Below are positions 1-7,827 of a stretch of 64,000 bases of DNA, in pieces (position 1 is the first letter of the stretch; each line of letters opens with the position of its first letter). Source of the DNA: CALMEC01 sp963765105 (GTDB lineage Bacteria; Actinomycetota; Thermoleophilia; Miltoncostaeales; Miltoncostaeaceae); contig CAVXUW010000002.1 in the NCBI GenBank assembly GCA_963765105.1, forward strand, positions 1,178,001 to 1,242,000. Reading direction: 5' to 3'. A model generated the notes under the pieces. That model saw nothing but the letters and a program-made list of their open reading frames with translations, had not been told where the DNA came from and did not search any database. Both the position numbers and the translations under genes were made by a program.

Positions 1-891
1 CTCGCGCGCAATCGCCGAAACATCGACCCGCGTGGACGAGGAGCGAAGCGAGGCCCGCAAGCGACCATCGGAGAACGGACGCACCAAGGCACCCACCTCG
101 GCTCCCCGGATGCCCCGAAGGAGTTCCGCTATGCCATCGGTCTCGTCCGTCCCGGCCGCGCGAAAATCATCGGAACCGACAACGCCGACGATGAGACGGC
201 CGTCGAGCAGCTCCTGCATCGTCGAGAGCGCACGACCGGTGAGCCGGGCGTGGGCCGCGGGGGTGTTCTCGTAGAGACGTCGTGCGGTGGTGGCCACATC
301 GACACCGGCCTCCACCAGACGCGCGACGGCGCGCAGCGTGTCCGGCCGCACGTTGGAGTACGACAGTCGCCCGGTGTCGGTGATGATGCCCACGTAGAGG
401 GCTTCGGCGATGTCAGGATCGAGTGGCCACCCAGCGGCATCCATTACCGCCAAGACGATCTCGGCCGTACTCGATGCTTCGGCGACGATGTTGAGATCGC
501 CGAAGCGCCCGTTGTCGTGGTGGTGGTCAACGTTGAGGACAAACTCACCCAATGCCGCCGGCGTCTGGTCGGCCAGGCGTGTGGCGGTGGCGCAGTCGAG
601 CACCACAAGCGTGCGCTCCGCCGCGTCGTGAGGAAGCTCGTGGGTGATCATCTCGTTGTCGCGCAGCAAGAAGGCAAGATCGTCGGGTACCGCCGGCACG
701 TCGGGATGCCACGCGATCACATCGCGCCCCTGTGCGCGAAGCGCGCGCGTCATGGCCAGCAACGAGCCGAGTGCGTCCCCGTCCGGTGAGCGGTGGGTGG
801 CGACGATGTACGGGCCCGTGCGCTCGCGGAGAGTCGCGGCGGCGGCGGCAACGTCTCCGTCGCGAGGGGTGATCTCACGCATGGGCATCAT
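1..891 (-). CDS. nrnA: DHH-family phosphoesterase, NrnA-like nanoRNase/pAp phosphatase (3' end outside window)
   Basis: Probably hydrolyses very short RNA oligonucleotides and 3'-phosphoadenosine 5'-phosphate in the cytoplasm. Translating the minus strand from 891 gives 297 codons with no stop before the window edge, so the C-terminus is missing. The manganese-binding motif HRSPDGDALGS lies near residues 33-43, the VDHHHD motif that names the family near residue 135, and the last visible stretch (SLRSSSTRVDVSAIA) matches the beginning of the DHHA1 substrate domain. The start overlaps the end of rbfA; three ATG codons (891, 888, 882) are possible. Position directly after rbfA is the classic place for this gene. 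The GGGH motif of DHHA1 would lie outside the window. Confidence 0.9.
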   Translation of the reverse strand, partial: MMPMREITPRDGDVAAAAATLRERTGPYIVATHRSPDGDALGSLLAMTRALRAQGRDVIAWHPDVPAVPDDLAFLLRDNEMITHELPHDAAERTLVVLDCATATRLADQTPAALGEFVLNVDHHHDNGRFGDLNIVAEASSTAEIVLAVMDAAGWPLDPDIAEALYVGIITDTGRLSYSNVRPDTLRAVARLVEAGVDVATTARRLYENTPAAHARLTGRALSTMQELLDGRLIVGVVGSDDFRAAGTDETDGIAELLRGIRGAEVGALVRPFSDGRLRASLRSSSTRVDVSAIARE

Positions 892-1261
892 CGGGTTCGT
901 CGTCGGGGGGTGGAACATCGCGAGTCACAGTTTCGATGAGTTGGGTGAGCGCCACGGCATCGTCGTGATGCTGGTCATACGCGAAACGCAGCTGCGGCGT
1001 CTCACGCGTGCGAAGTTCACGGGCGATGCGTCCCTGAAGCACGCCGCGGGCCGATTCCAGGCCGGTGGCCGCTCCTTCCTTGGCCTTCGGGTTGAGAACG
1101 GTCCAGAACACCGTGGCTTCCTTGAGATCCTGCGTGGCGCGAACCTCGGTGACCGTGACCGTCGCCAGGCGTGGGTCGCTCAAGGAGCGCCTCACTGCTT
1201 CGGCGAGAACCTCACGGAGTGCTTCGTTGACGCGTCGTTGGCGCCCTCCCCCACGCGCCAC
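875..1261 (-). CDS. rbfA: 30S ribosome-binding factor A
   Basis: Helps 16S rRNA maturation and late assembly of the small ribosomal subunit. From the GTG at 1261 the product is 128 residues, the usual RbfA length; a longer reading with an earlier ATG at 1372 would add a tail unlike the family and overlap ylxP heavily. The N-terminal helix pattern RVNEALREVLAEAV and the conserved DLKEATVFW strand fit the KH-like fold. The C-terminus is acidic (PPPDDEPDD). It starts one base after the ylxP stop and overlaps the start of the downstream nrnA gene, so translation is probably coupled through the operon. Confidence 0.92.
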   Translation of the reverse strand: MARGGGRQRRVNEALREVLAEAVRRSLSDPRLATVTVTEVRATQDLKEATVFWTVLNPKAKEGAATGLESARGVLQGRIARELRTRETPQLRFAYDQHHDDAVALTQLIETVTRDVPPPDDEPDDAHA

Positions 1262-1262
1262 G

Positions 1263-1589
1263 TCAGCCGCCCACAAGAAATGGGCTGGCGTCGGTGGCAG
1301 TGACGATGTCGCGCGATGCATCGAGCAGCTCAAACTCGGGGTCGTTGTCGAACCAGCGGGCCGCCGCGTCAATCAGTCGGTTGGCCTCGGCCGCGTCTCG
1401 AGTGACAAACGCCAGCGTGAGGCGAGCGCGTCGATGACGGTCATGGTCGTCGGTCTCAGCCACCGAACACGAAAAGTTCTTTCTCGCAGCGGCCTTCACC
1501 CGTGACAGGTGCTTTCGTTTGTCTTTGAGTGATGCGGCGTGCGCCAGATGAAGGTCAACTGAGAGCACGCCAACGAAGCCGCAGGACAT
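1263..1589 (-). CDS. YlxP-like DUF503 family protein
   Basis: A 108-residue protein of the DUF503/YlxP family, small ferredoxin-like-fold proteins regularly encoded between infB and rbfA. It begins MSCGFVGVLSVDLHLAHAASL and carries the family's K-DKR-L--K--A pattern and the later LAFV strand. The molecular role is not established; association with ribosome assembly is inferred from its constant position. The start ATG lies 5 bp downstream of the infB stop and the stop lies 1 bp before the rbfA GTG. Confidence 0.85.
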   Translation of the reverse strand: MSCGFVGVLSVDLHLAHAASLKDKRKHLSRVKAAARKNFSCSVAETDDHDRHRRARLTLAFVTRDAAEANRLIDAAARWFDNDPEFELLDASRDIVTATDASPFLVGG

Positions 1590-1594
1590 CAGGC

Positions 1595-4375
1595 TTACTC
1601 GGCGCTCTCCGTCACGGCAGCGACCTGTTCGGTACGGGCCACCTCTTTGTGCTCGTACACCTCGATGACGTCACCGTCTTTGATGTCGTTGTAGCCGTCG
1701 AGGACGATTCCGCATTCAAAGCCTTGTGTGACTTCACGCACATCGTCATTGAACCGCCGTACGGAGCCGATCTTTCCTTCGTGGACGATCGCACCGTCCC
1801 GCACCAGGCGCATCAAGGCGTTGCGACGCACGACGCCTTCCGTGACGTAGCTGCCGGCGATTGTGCCGACGCGGGAGGCGCGGAATGTGGTGCGTACCTC
1901 GAGGCTGCCCATGGCCTGTTCGATGATCTCGGGGGCCAGCATTCCCACAAGTGCGTCGCGTACCTCGTCGATGGCGCGGTAGATGACGCTGTAGGTGCGC
2001 AGGTCGACGCCTTCGCGCTCCGCCAGTGAGCGGGCCTCGGGTCGCGGACGGACGTTGAAGGCGATGATGATGGCCTCGGAGGCCGCCGCGAGGTTGACGT
2101 CCGACTCGGTGACGGCGCCGACACCGGTGTGGATGACACGCAGACGCACCTCGGTCTGCTCCAGCGCCTCGAGTGCCCCGCGAAGCGCCTCGACGGAACC
2201 CTGGACGTCGGCCTTGATGATGATGTTGAGTTCTTGGAGGCCTTCCTGAACGCGGGCAAACAGGTCCTCGAGGGACACCGGGCGTCGGTTGGCAAGCTCC
2301 TGTGCGCGAATGCGGTGCGATCGCTGAGCTGCGAGCTGGCGTGCCACTCGTTCGTTCTCGACCATCCGAAAACGCTCGCCGGCTTCGGGAACGCCGTCCA
2401 TGCCGAGCACCTCAACCGGTACGGAGGGGCCCGCCACGTCGATGGGTTGGCCCAGGTAGTCGGCCATGGCGCGCACCCGCCCAAAGGTCTGTCCCACGAG
2501 AAGGACATCGCCGACGCGCATGGTGCCGCGCTGAACCAACAAGGTGCACACCGGTCCGCGTCCCGGGTCGAGGCGCGCCTCGATCACGCTTCCGCTCGCG
2601 GGAGCGTTGGAGTTGGCCTGCGGGATGGCATCGACGTCGGCGACCAGCAGAACGGTGTCGAGCAAGGTCTCGAGGCCGGTGCGCTGGATGGCTGACACTT
2701 CGACGAACTCGTAGGTACCGCCCCACGTCGTGGGGATGACGTCGCGTTGCGACAGCTCTTGACGCACACGGTCCGGATTGGCCCCGACCTTGTCGATCTT
2801 GTTGATGGCCACCATGAAGGGAACCTCGGCAGCACGAGCGTGGTCGATCGCCTCGATCGTCGTCTCCATCACACCGTCGTCGGCAGCGACCACGATGACC
2901 GCCACGTCGGTGATCTTGGCACCACGGGCACGCATCGCAGTGAAGGCCTCGTGCCCCGGGGTGTCCAGGAACGTGATCTCCCGGTCGTGGTGGTGAACTT
3001 GGTAGGCGCCGATGTGCTGGGTGATGCCACCAGCCTCTCCGGCCACCACCTCGGTCTCACGAATGGCGTCGAGAAGTGAGGTCTTGCCGTGGTCGACATG
3101 GCCCATCACGGTCACCACCGGAGCACGCGCCGTCAGGACGTCGGGAGCGTCTTCTTCCGTCGAGGCGAACTCATCCTCTTCCTCGGCGTGAACGATGACG
3201 ACCTTGCGCTCGAGTGCCTCGGCAACCACCTCGAGCTCATCGTCGGAGAGCGACTGCGTGATCGTGGCCATCTCGCCCAGCCCCATAAGGGTGGTGATGA
3301 TGCGGGTGGCCGGAATGCCAAGCGCCTCGGCCATTTCCTTGATCGTGGCCCCGGACTTGACGTCGACGGGGGGCATCTCTGACGGCGGGATCTGAGGTTG
3401 TGCCTCGCGCTCCTCGGTTCGTTGTTGCTTCCCACCACGACGGTCACGGCCCTGCGGACCGCCACCACGGCGGCTGGCCTGAGCATCGATGATGACCCGA
3501 CGCTTGCGGCCTCCGGCACGGTTGTCGCGGTCGGCACCGGGCCCACCGGGACGTTTCACACCACCGGCGCCAGCCGGGGCGGCGGCCGATCCGGCAGCAG
3601 GAGCGGGTGCGGTGTTTCCTGTGGCCGTCGTCTCCGGTTCGGCACGGCGCAACGGCGGGCGCGGGGGGGCCGGCTCGGCGCGGCGCAGTGGCGGGCGCGG
3701 CGGGGCGGGCGTGGCCGGAACCTTGCGTTTGGCGGCGGGCGGGTCGGTCTGCTCCGCCGCTTCCGGCCCAGGGTCCACTGTTTGGACGTCGCTCGGAGTA
3801 GGCGTCTCGCTTTCCGCCGACGCCTCGACCGTGACCTCGAGTGCCGTCTCGGCAGGAATCTCCGGAGCAGGCACGGGTTCGCTGATCTCAGTCGCCGCGG
3901 GGGGCGGCTCCTCGGCCACGACCGGGGCCGGCTCGACTGGGAGCTCGAGCTCGGGAACGATTTCGGCGATCGGTTCCGGGACTTCGGCGATCGGAGCGGG
4001 ATCCGCCACCGGCTCGGGGAGTGTCGCCACTGGCGTGGTCTCGACAGGCGGCTCCACCGCAGCGATTGGCGGTTTGCGCGTGCGCTTCGGCTTTGGTGGT
4101 GCCTCGGCAGCGGCCGCTTCCTCTGCGGCGGCCTTCTTCGACTTCTTTGGTGGTGCGTTTCGCGCCAACTCGGCCTCGGCCAGGGTCGCGTCGAGCGTGT
4201 CTGGTTTCGGGAAACGGTTGGGGCTCAAAAGGTGCAGCGCCTCGCCGACGATGACCGTCGACGACGCCGTTTTCACGGGGAGTCCCGCGCGTTGGAGACG
4301 GTGCAGTACGGTGCTGCTCGGTAGCCCTTCGTCACGGGCGATTTCGTGAACCCGTCGTTTCTCTGTCAGATCCAT
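1595..4375 (-). CDS. infB: Translation initiation factor IF-2
   Basis: GTPase that places initiator tRNA on the 30S subunit and promotes 50S joining. The 926-residue product starts with an IF2_N helix domain (RRVHEIARDEGLPSS). About 290 residues of Ala/Pro/Glu-rich linker follow, then a second IF2_N domain near 340-395 and the G domain from about 425: G1 GHVDHGKTS, G3 DTPGHEAF, G4 NKID. The two beta-barrels and IF2 C-domain come after. The ATG at 4375 is preferred over a GTG two codons upstream because AGGAGG lies 5 bp before it. The long linker contains imperfect PPRPPLRRAEP duplications. The ylxR stop lies just upstream. Confidence 0.97.
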   Translation of the reverse strand: MDLTEKRRVHEIARDEGLPSSTVLHRLQRAGLPVKTASSTVIVGEALHLLSPNRFPKPDTLDATLAEAELARNAPPKKSKKAAAEEAAAAEAPPKPKRTRKPPIAAVEPPVETTPVATLPEPVADPAPIAEVPEPIAEIVPELELPVEPAPVVAEEPPPAATEISEPVPAPEIPAETALEVTVEASAESETPTPSDVQTVDPGPEAAEQTDPPAAKRKVPATPAPPRPPLRRAEPAPPRPPLRRAEPETTATGNTAPAPAAGSAAAPAGAGGVKRPGGPGADRDNRAGGRKRRVIIDAQASRRGGGPQGRDRRGGKQQRTEEREAQPQIPPSEMPPVDVKSGATIKEMAEALGIPATRIITTLMGLGEMATITQSLSDDELEVVAEALERKVVIVHAEEEDEFASTEEDAPDVLTARAPVVTVMGHVDHGKTSLLDAIRETEVVAGEAGGITQHIGAYQVHHHDREITFLDTPGHEAFTAMRARGAKITDVAVIVVAADDGVMETTIEAIDHARAAEVPFMVAINKIDKVGANPDRVRQELSQRDVIPTTWGGTYEFVEVSAIQRTGLETLLDTVLLVADVDAIPQANSNAPASGSVIEARLDPGRGPVCTLLVQRGTMRVGDVLLVGQTFGRVRAMADYLGQPIDVAGPSVPVEVLGMDGVPEAGERFRMVENERVARQLAAQRSHRIRAQELANRRPVSLEDLFARVQEGLQELNIIIKADVQGSVEALRGALEALEQTEVRLRVIHTGVGAVTESDVNLAAASEAIIIAFNVRPRPEARSLAEREGVDLRTYSVIYRAIDEVRDALVGMLAPEIIEQAMGSLEVRTTFRASRVGTIAGSYVTEGVVRRNALMRLVRDGAIVHEGKIGSVRRFNDDVREVTQGFECGIVLDGYNDIKDGDVIEVYEHKEVARTEQVAAVTESAE

Positions 4376-4387
4376 GTGCACCTCCTC

Positions 4388-4693
4388 TCATCCATCGAAT
4401 TTGTCTGCGTCACGGGGATCAACTTGCACGGGCTGGCGGATGCGCGCCGATCGCGAAAAAGCGCGCCGGTCCCGCGCCAACTCGAAGCATGCACGAGAAC
4501 GACACACGTAGAGACCTCGCCCGGGCCGCTGCGAGCGATCGTCTCTGATGAGAAGAGCCCCGTCATCGTCGGCGACGATAACGAAACGTGCAAGCGTCTC
4601 TTTCGGTCCACGCGCTCCACAGGCAATGCATCGGCGCTGCGGAATGTGCAATCGAGCGGTGTCGTGTGCGGTGTCGACGTTACGTTGCCTCAC
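4388..4693 (-). CDS. ylxR: YlxR (DUF448) RNA-binding protein
   Basis: Small basic protein of the YlxR/DUF448 family, always found between nusA and infB; family members are reported to bind RNA or act in nucleoid and RNase P regulation, so the exact role here is open. The motif PQRRCIACGARGPKETL is diagnostic, followed by RGLYVCRSRACFELA, giving a C-x2-C pair and a later C-x4-C pair. The start is uncertain: a GTG at 4693 overlaps the nusA stop but has GAGGAGG almost touching it, and a TTG at 4651 immediately precedes the conserved core. The gene ends 12 bp before the infB ATG. Confidence 0.85.
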   Translation of the reverse strand: MRQRNVDTAHDTARLHIPQRRCIACGARGPKETLARFVIVADDDGALLIRDDRSQRPGRGLYVCRSRACFELARDRRAFSRSARIRQPVQVDPRDADKFDG

Positions 4694-6200
4694 CCTCCTC
4701 GGCGACCGGAGCCTCGGCGGCGTCGATCGGCGGCTCGGACTCACCAGCCGCCACATCATCCCCATCCGTCTCTGCGGTCGCGTCGTCCGGCGCGTCGCCC
4801 TCGAGAGCGGGGCCGGTGGTTGCCGTCGACTCGATCGCCTCTGCGGTCGCTGCCGACTCCGATGACTCGACGGCGGCTTCCGGCGCCCCGGGTGCCTCTG
4901 CCGCCTTGGGATCACCCTCTGCCCCGGCGATTCCGACGGCTTGAGACGGATCGACCTCCTGACCGGAGGCCTCCATCTCGGCAAGTTGGGAGTGCGCGGG
5001 AAGCGAGCAGTAGCGGGTACCGGGAACCGCGGCGTTGACACACCGTTTGCCGTTTCGCAGCAGTGCCGCACAACGTTGAAGTTCTCCTTCGCCGGTGCCG
5101 CCGAACTCTGCCGCGGCCTCCTCGAGGGCGAACGTCGACTCGCTCTTGATGTCGATCCGCCAGCCGGTGAGGCGGGCGGCGAGACGAGCGTTCATCCCCT
5201 CCTTGCCGATCGCCAGCGACAACTGGTCGTCGGGAACGATGACGGTGGCTTGACGGTTCTCGTCGTCGACGAGGACCTCGCGCACGCGGGCCGGAGAAAG
5301 CGCCTTCGCCACGAACCGCGCGGGCTCATCGTTGAACGGGATGATGTCGATCTTCTCGCCGCGGAGCTCGCTGACGACCATGCGCACGCGCGAGCCACGG
5401 GGACCAACGCAGGCGCCGACCGGGTCGACCCCCTGGGTGTTGGAGACGACGGCAATCTTGGCGCGCCAGCCGGCCTCACGGGCGACGGTGCGGATCTCGA
5501 CGAGTCCATCGGCCATCTCGGGAACTTCGAGCTCGAAGAGCCGCTTGATCAGCTCGTCGCTGCGGCGGCTCACAATGACCTGCGGCCCCTTGGTGGAGTG
5601 ACGCACGTCGACGATGACGGCCTTGATGCGCGCGCCGTGGTCGTAGCGTTCGCCATGGACTTGCTCGCTCTCGGGTAGCAAAGCCTCCACGCGGCCCAGA
5701 TCGACCAGCGTGTAGCGCGAGTCGGACTGTTGGATGATGCCGGTGACGACGTCGCCCACGCGGTCAACGTACTCGTCGTACATCATCTCCCGCTCAGCTT
5801 CACGAATGCGCTGCAAAACGACCTGTTTCGCGGTTTGCGCCGCGATGCGTCCGAAGCTGTCGGTGTGGATGTCGACCTCGTCGAGCTCCTCTTCGTCGTA
5901 GGCCGACCAATCGATCTCCGGTGGCGGCGCCACATAGTCCTCAGGTGGGCCGCCGGCCTCGCCCCAGTCGGGCTCTTCCACCGGCAGCGTCCGGGGCTCC
6001 TCGTCCTCTTCAAGGATGAGCTGCAGCACGCGCATCTCACCATCGTCGCGGTCGATCACGACCCGAGCGAACGGCACCGCCTCGGGAGTCTTCTTGTACG
6101 CCGCGAGAAGAGCGTCCTCGAGGGCCAGGATGAGGGTCTCGGCGGAGATGCCCTTCTCCCGTTCGATCATCTTGACCGCTTCCAAAATCTCTCGGTTCAT
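4680..6200 (-). CDS. nusA: Transcription termination/antitermination factor NusA
   Basis: RNA polymerase-associated factor controlling pausing, termination and antitermination. The 506-residue protein has the N-terminal RNAP-binding domain (MNREILEAVKMIEREKG), an S1 domain near 150-220 and two KH domains (GACVGPRGSRV; LAIGKEGMNARLAARLTG). After the KH core comes a YlxR-unlike Cys-containing segment (RCAALLRNGKRCVN) and an acidic Ala/Glu/Asp tail of about 80 residues in place of E. coli-type AR repeats. ATG at 6200 has AAGGAG six bases upstream and overlaps the rimP stop as ATGA, indicating translational coupling. Confidence 0.97.
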   Translation of the reverse strand: MNREILEAVKMIEREKGISAETLILALEDALLAAYKKTPEAVPFARVVIDRDDGEMRVLQLILEEDEEPRTLPVEEPDWGEAGGPPEDYVAPPPEIDWSAYDEEELDEVDIHTDSFGRIAAQTAKQVVLQRIREAEREMMYDEYVDRVGDVVTGIIQQSDSRYTLVDLGRVEALLPESEQVHGERYDHGARIKAVIVDVRHSTKGPQVIVSRRSDELIKRLFELEVPEMADGLVEIRTVAREAGWRAKIAVVSNTQGVDPVGACVGPRGSRVRMVVSELRGEKIDIIPFNDEPARFVAKALSPARVREVLVDDENRQATVIVPDDQLSLAIGKEGMNARLAARLTGWRIDIKSESTFALEEAAAEFGGTGEGELQRCAALLRNGKRCVNAAVPGTRYCSLPAHSQLAEMEASGQEVDPSQAVGIAGAEGDPKAAEAPGAPEAAVESSESAATAEAIESTATTGPALEGDAPDDATAETDGDDVAAGESEPPIDAAEAPVAEEGEAT

Positions 6201-6673
6201 ACCGTGCTCCTTTCGACAAGGCGACCGCGGCGAATCGCGCCGGTCGAAATCCATCGGTGGCCCTCAGCGGTGCCGACCTGAATCTGGTCGGGCGCAACCT
6301 CGGTGAGGGTTCCGGTTATTGAGGCAGCGCGCTCACGCCCGTCAACAGCGACTTTGAGCGAAACGGTTCCGCCCACAGCGGCGAGATAATGCTCACGCGT
6401 ACGGAGTGGCGGCTCGGGCCCCGGGGAGGACACCTCAACCCCGAAGGTCTCACGAAGTCCCGTTGCATCGAGCGCGTGAGTCGCGTCGGCGCACAGCTCG
6501 TGGGTGACGCCGTCGGGGTGATCAATCACGATGCGCAGCATGTCGGCGCGGCGGTCCACGTTGACCTCGCGCAGATCGACCCCTGGCAGGGCAGCCTGAA
6601 GCGCCGCTTCGACGGCGCGCTCGATCTGCTCATTGCCGGTGGCTGTCGTGATCTTCTCCCCAGATTTGCCCAA
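6197..6673 (-). CDS. rimP: Ribosome maturation factor RimP
   Basis: Needed for 30S subunit maturation. The core shows the two-domain RimP layout: N-terminal alpha/beta domain (QIERAVEAALQAALPG, then LRIVIDHPDGV), the family signature VEVSSPGPEPPLRT, and a C-terminal SH3-like barrel. The start is uncertain. The only usable upstream codon is a TTG at 6673 inside the T-run of a terminator-like hairpin; GGGGAG lies just downstream of that TTG and before the conserved helix, so initiation on a rare codon closer to residue 8 is possible. The stop overlaps the nusA ATG (ATGA). First gene of the nusA-infB operon. Confidence 0.88.
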   Translation of the reverse strand: MGKSGEKITTATGNEQIERAVEAALQAALPGVDLREVNVDRRADMLRIVIDHPDGVTHELCADATHALDATGLRETFGVEVSSPGPEPPLRTREHYLAAVGGTVSLKVAVDGRERAASITGTLTEVAPDQIQVGTAEGHRWISTGAIRRGRLVERSTV

Positions 6674-6699
6674 TAAAAAAGTGGGCTCGAGACCCACTT
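6672..6699 (-). terminator. Terminator-like hairpin in the rimP leader
   Basis: Read on the minus strand, AAGTGGG, a 7-base TCTCGAG loop, CCCACTT and then a run of six T form a textbook intrinsic terminator. It ends on the first in-frame codon of rimP. It may terminate transcription from the broken dtd remnant upstream or act as an attenuator of the rimP-nusA-infB operon. Sequence alone does not separate these. Confidence 0.75.
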
Positions 6700-6734
6700 C
6701 TCGCGAACCGCATTGGATTTGCTCGAAGCGCCGG

Positions 6735-6975
6735 TCACCATAGCACTTCTGGTTCTGACCGAAGGATGGTTGCGACCTCCTCCAGGATGATCGTGACCGG
6801 TCCATCGTTGATCACGTCCACCAGCGTCTTGGCGCCAAACTACCCCCGCTGGACCAGCCCCCTTCGGCGACGATTCCCTGGGGAAATTGCTCCACCAGGT
6901 CGTCGGCCTGCGCGGCAGGTGCGGCCGCCGACCATGACGGACGGGTGCCGCTGCGGGTGTCCGCCAGGAGGGTGA
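6735..6975 (-). pseudogene. dtd: D-aminoacyl-tRNA deacylase (dtd) remnant
   Basis: Only the C-terminal half of a Dtd-like protein is recognisable. One frame reads FTLLADTRSGTRPSW, matching the conserved QFTLYADTRKGRRPSF segment; near 6840 the frame shifts and continues as FGAKTLVDVINDGPVTIILE, the conserved Dtd C-terminus with its NDGPVT signature. The first frame runs into a stop after the shift point, and the N-terminal half is absent: the sequence upstream of about 6975 does not resemble the family and is occupied by the start of a plus-strand gene. A decayed gene is the simplest reading. Intact Dtd removes D-amino acids from mischarged tRNA. Confidence 0.8.
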
Positions 6976-6991
6976 AGCGTAACCTCCCGAC

Positions 6992-7429
6992 ATGAGCGCC
7001 TTCGCCGCAGAACGTCTGTCAGCCATGATCGATGAGCTTGACGTGCCGGCGAGTCCTGGTCCCGATGGTGGCTGGGTTATCGACGTTCCCTGTGAGGCGC
7101 GGGGCATCATCCCGGTCCTGCTCGTGGCACGTGAGCGCACGATTGCGCTGCGTGGGTTTGTGATGCGGGCCCCGGATCGCAATCACGACGCTGTCTACCG
7201 ACGCGCCCTGCGCAAGAACTTCGATCTGGCCGGGTGGCGCTTCGCGGTTGATGATCTCGGCGACCTTTTTCTGGCCGCCGATATTGCCGTAGACAGCTGC
7301 GATGCTACGGCCCTTGACGGCCTCCTCGGCGCAGCCGCCGGCTACGTTGACGAGGTCTTCGAGGGCCTCGTCCGCACCGGGTTTGCGATGCCCGACGGAT
7401 GGAGCGCCCGGGGTGGGCCGCCCTCCTAG
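6992..7429 (+). CDS. YbjN-like domain protein
   Basis: A 145-residue cytoplasmic protein resembling the actinobacterial YbjN / type III secretion chaperone-like family: an N-terminal helix, a strand with DGGWVIDVP, and a C-terminal helical half with VYRRALRKNFDLAGWRFAVD and a conserved LF-AADI segment. Family function is unclear; members are described as sensory-transduction regulators or chaperone-like. No Shine-Dalgarno is visible, but TAACCT ends 6 bp before the ATG, suggesting a leaderless transcript. It converges on the TPR gene with a 4-bp stop overlap (CTAG). Confidence 0.65.
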   Translation: MSAFAAERLSAMIDELDVPASPGPDGGWVIDVPCEARGIIPVLLVARERTIALRGFVMRAPDRNHDAVYRRALRKNFDLAGWRFAVDDLGDLFLAADIAVDSCDATALDGLLGAAAGYVDEVFEGLVRTGFAMPDGWSARGGPPS

Positions 7430-7758
7430 ACGAGGGTTGAGCCGAAGCAACGTGCGAGCGTGTAGTGACGGTCGGCCCCGTCACGGTCGCCCAACCGCTC
7501 AAGACACCGCCCCAGCCCGAAGTGGGCGTAATGATCGGTTGGCGCCAGCTCGACGGCTACGGAGAATTCGCCGGCAGCGTTGCGGTACCGCCTCGCGGAA
7601 AGGTACGCCCGCCCGAGCGCCTCGCGGATGGACGCCTTGTCCGGTTCGAGCCGCTTTGCCCGCTCCAGCGCCACGGTCGCCGCCGCAAAGTCGCGACTCT
7701 CAAGCAGCTCATGCCCGCGTTGGTAGTACTCGTATGCCTCGAAGTTCTCGTCGGCCAT
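7426..7758 (-). CDS. Small tetratricopeptide-repeat protein
   Basis: A 110-residue protein made almost entirely of about three TPR units: the helix pairs around AYEYYQRGHELLESRDFAAA, IREALGRAYLSARRYRNAA and YAHFGLGRCLERLGDRDGA carry the W/Y-L-G-Y-A-P TPR pattern. No signal peptide or catalytic motif. It probably serves as a small protein-protein adaptor. TATTCT ends 6 bp before the ATG with no ribosome-binding site, so it is probably transcribed as a leaderless message. Its stop shares CTAG with the convergent YbjN-like gene. Confidence 0.75.
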   Translation of the reverse strand: MADENFEAYEYYQRGHELLESRDFAAATVALERAKRLEPDKASIREALGRAYLSARRYRNAAGEFSVAVELAPTDHYAHFGLGRCLERLGDRDGADRHYTLARCFGSTLV

Positions 7759-7827
7759 GTTCCCAGAATAAAGGACCGCGTCCTCGGGGCGGTGGCATAA
7801 CCGTTCCCGGCACCCGTGGAGCTCCGT

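Noticed and set aside
3398..4349. Long plus-strand frames opposite the infB linker
   Set aside because: They arise from repetitive Ala/Pro/Glu coding on the other strand and give Gly/Arg or Gly/Ser-rich sequence without start signals.
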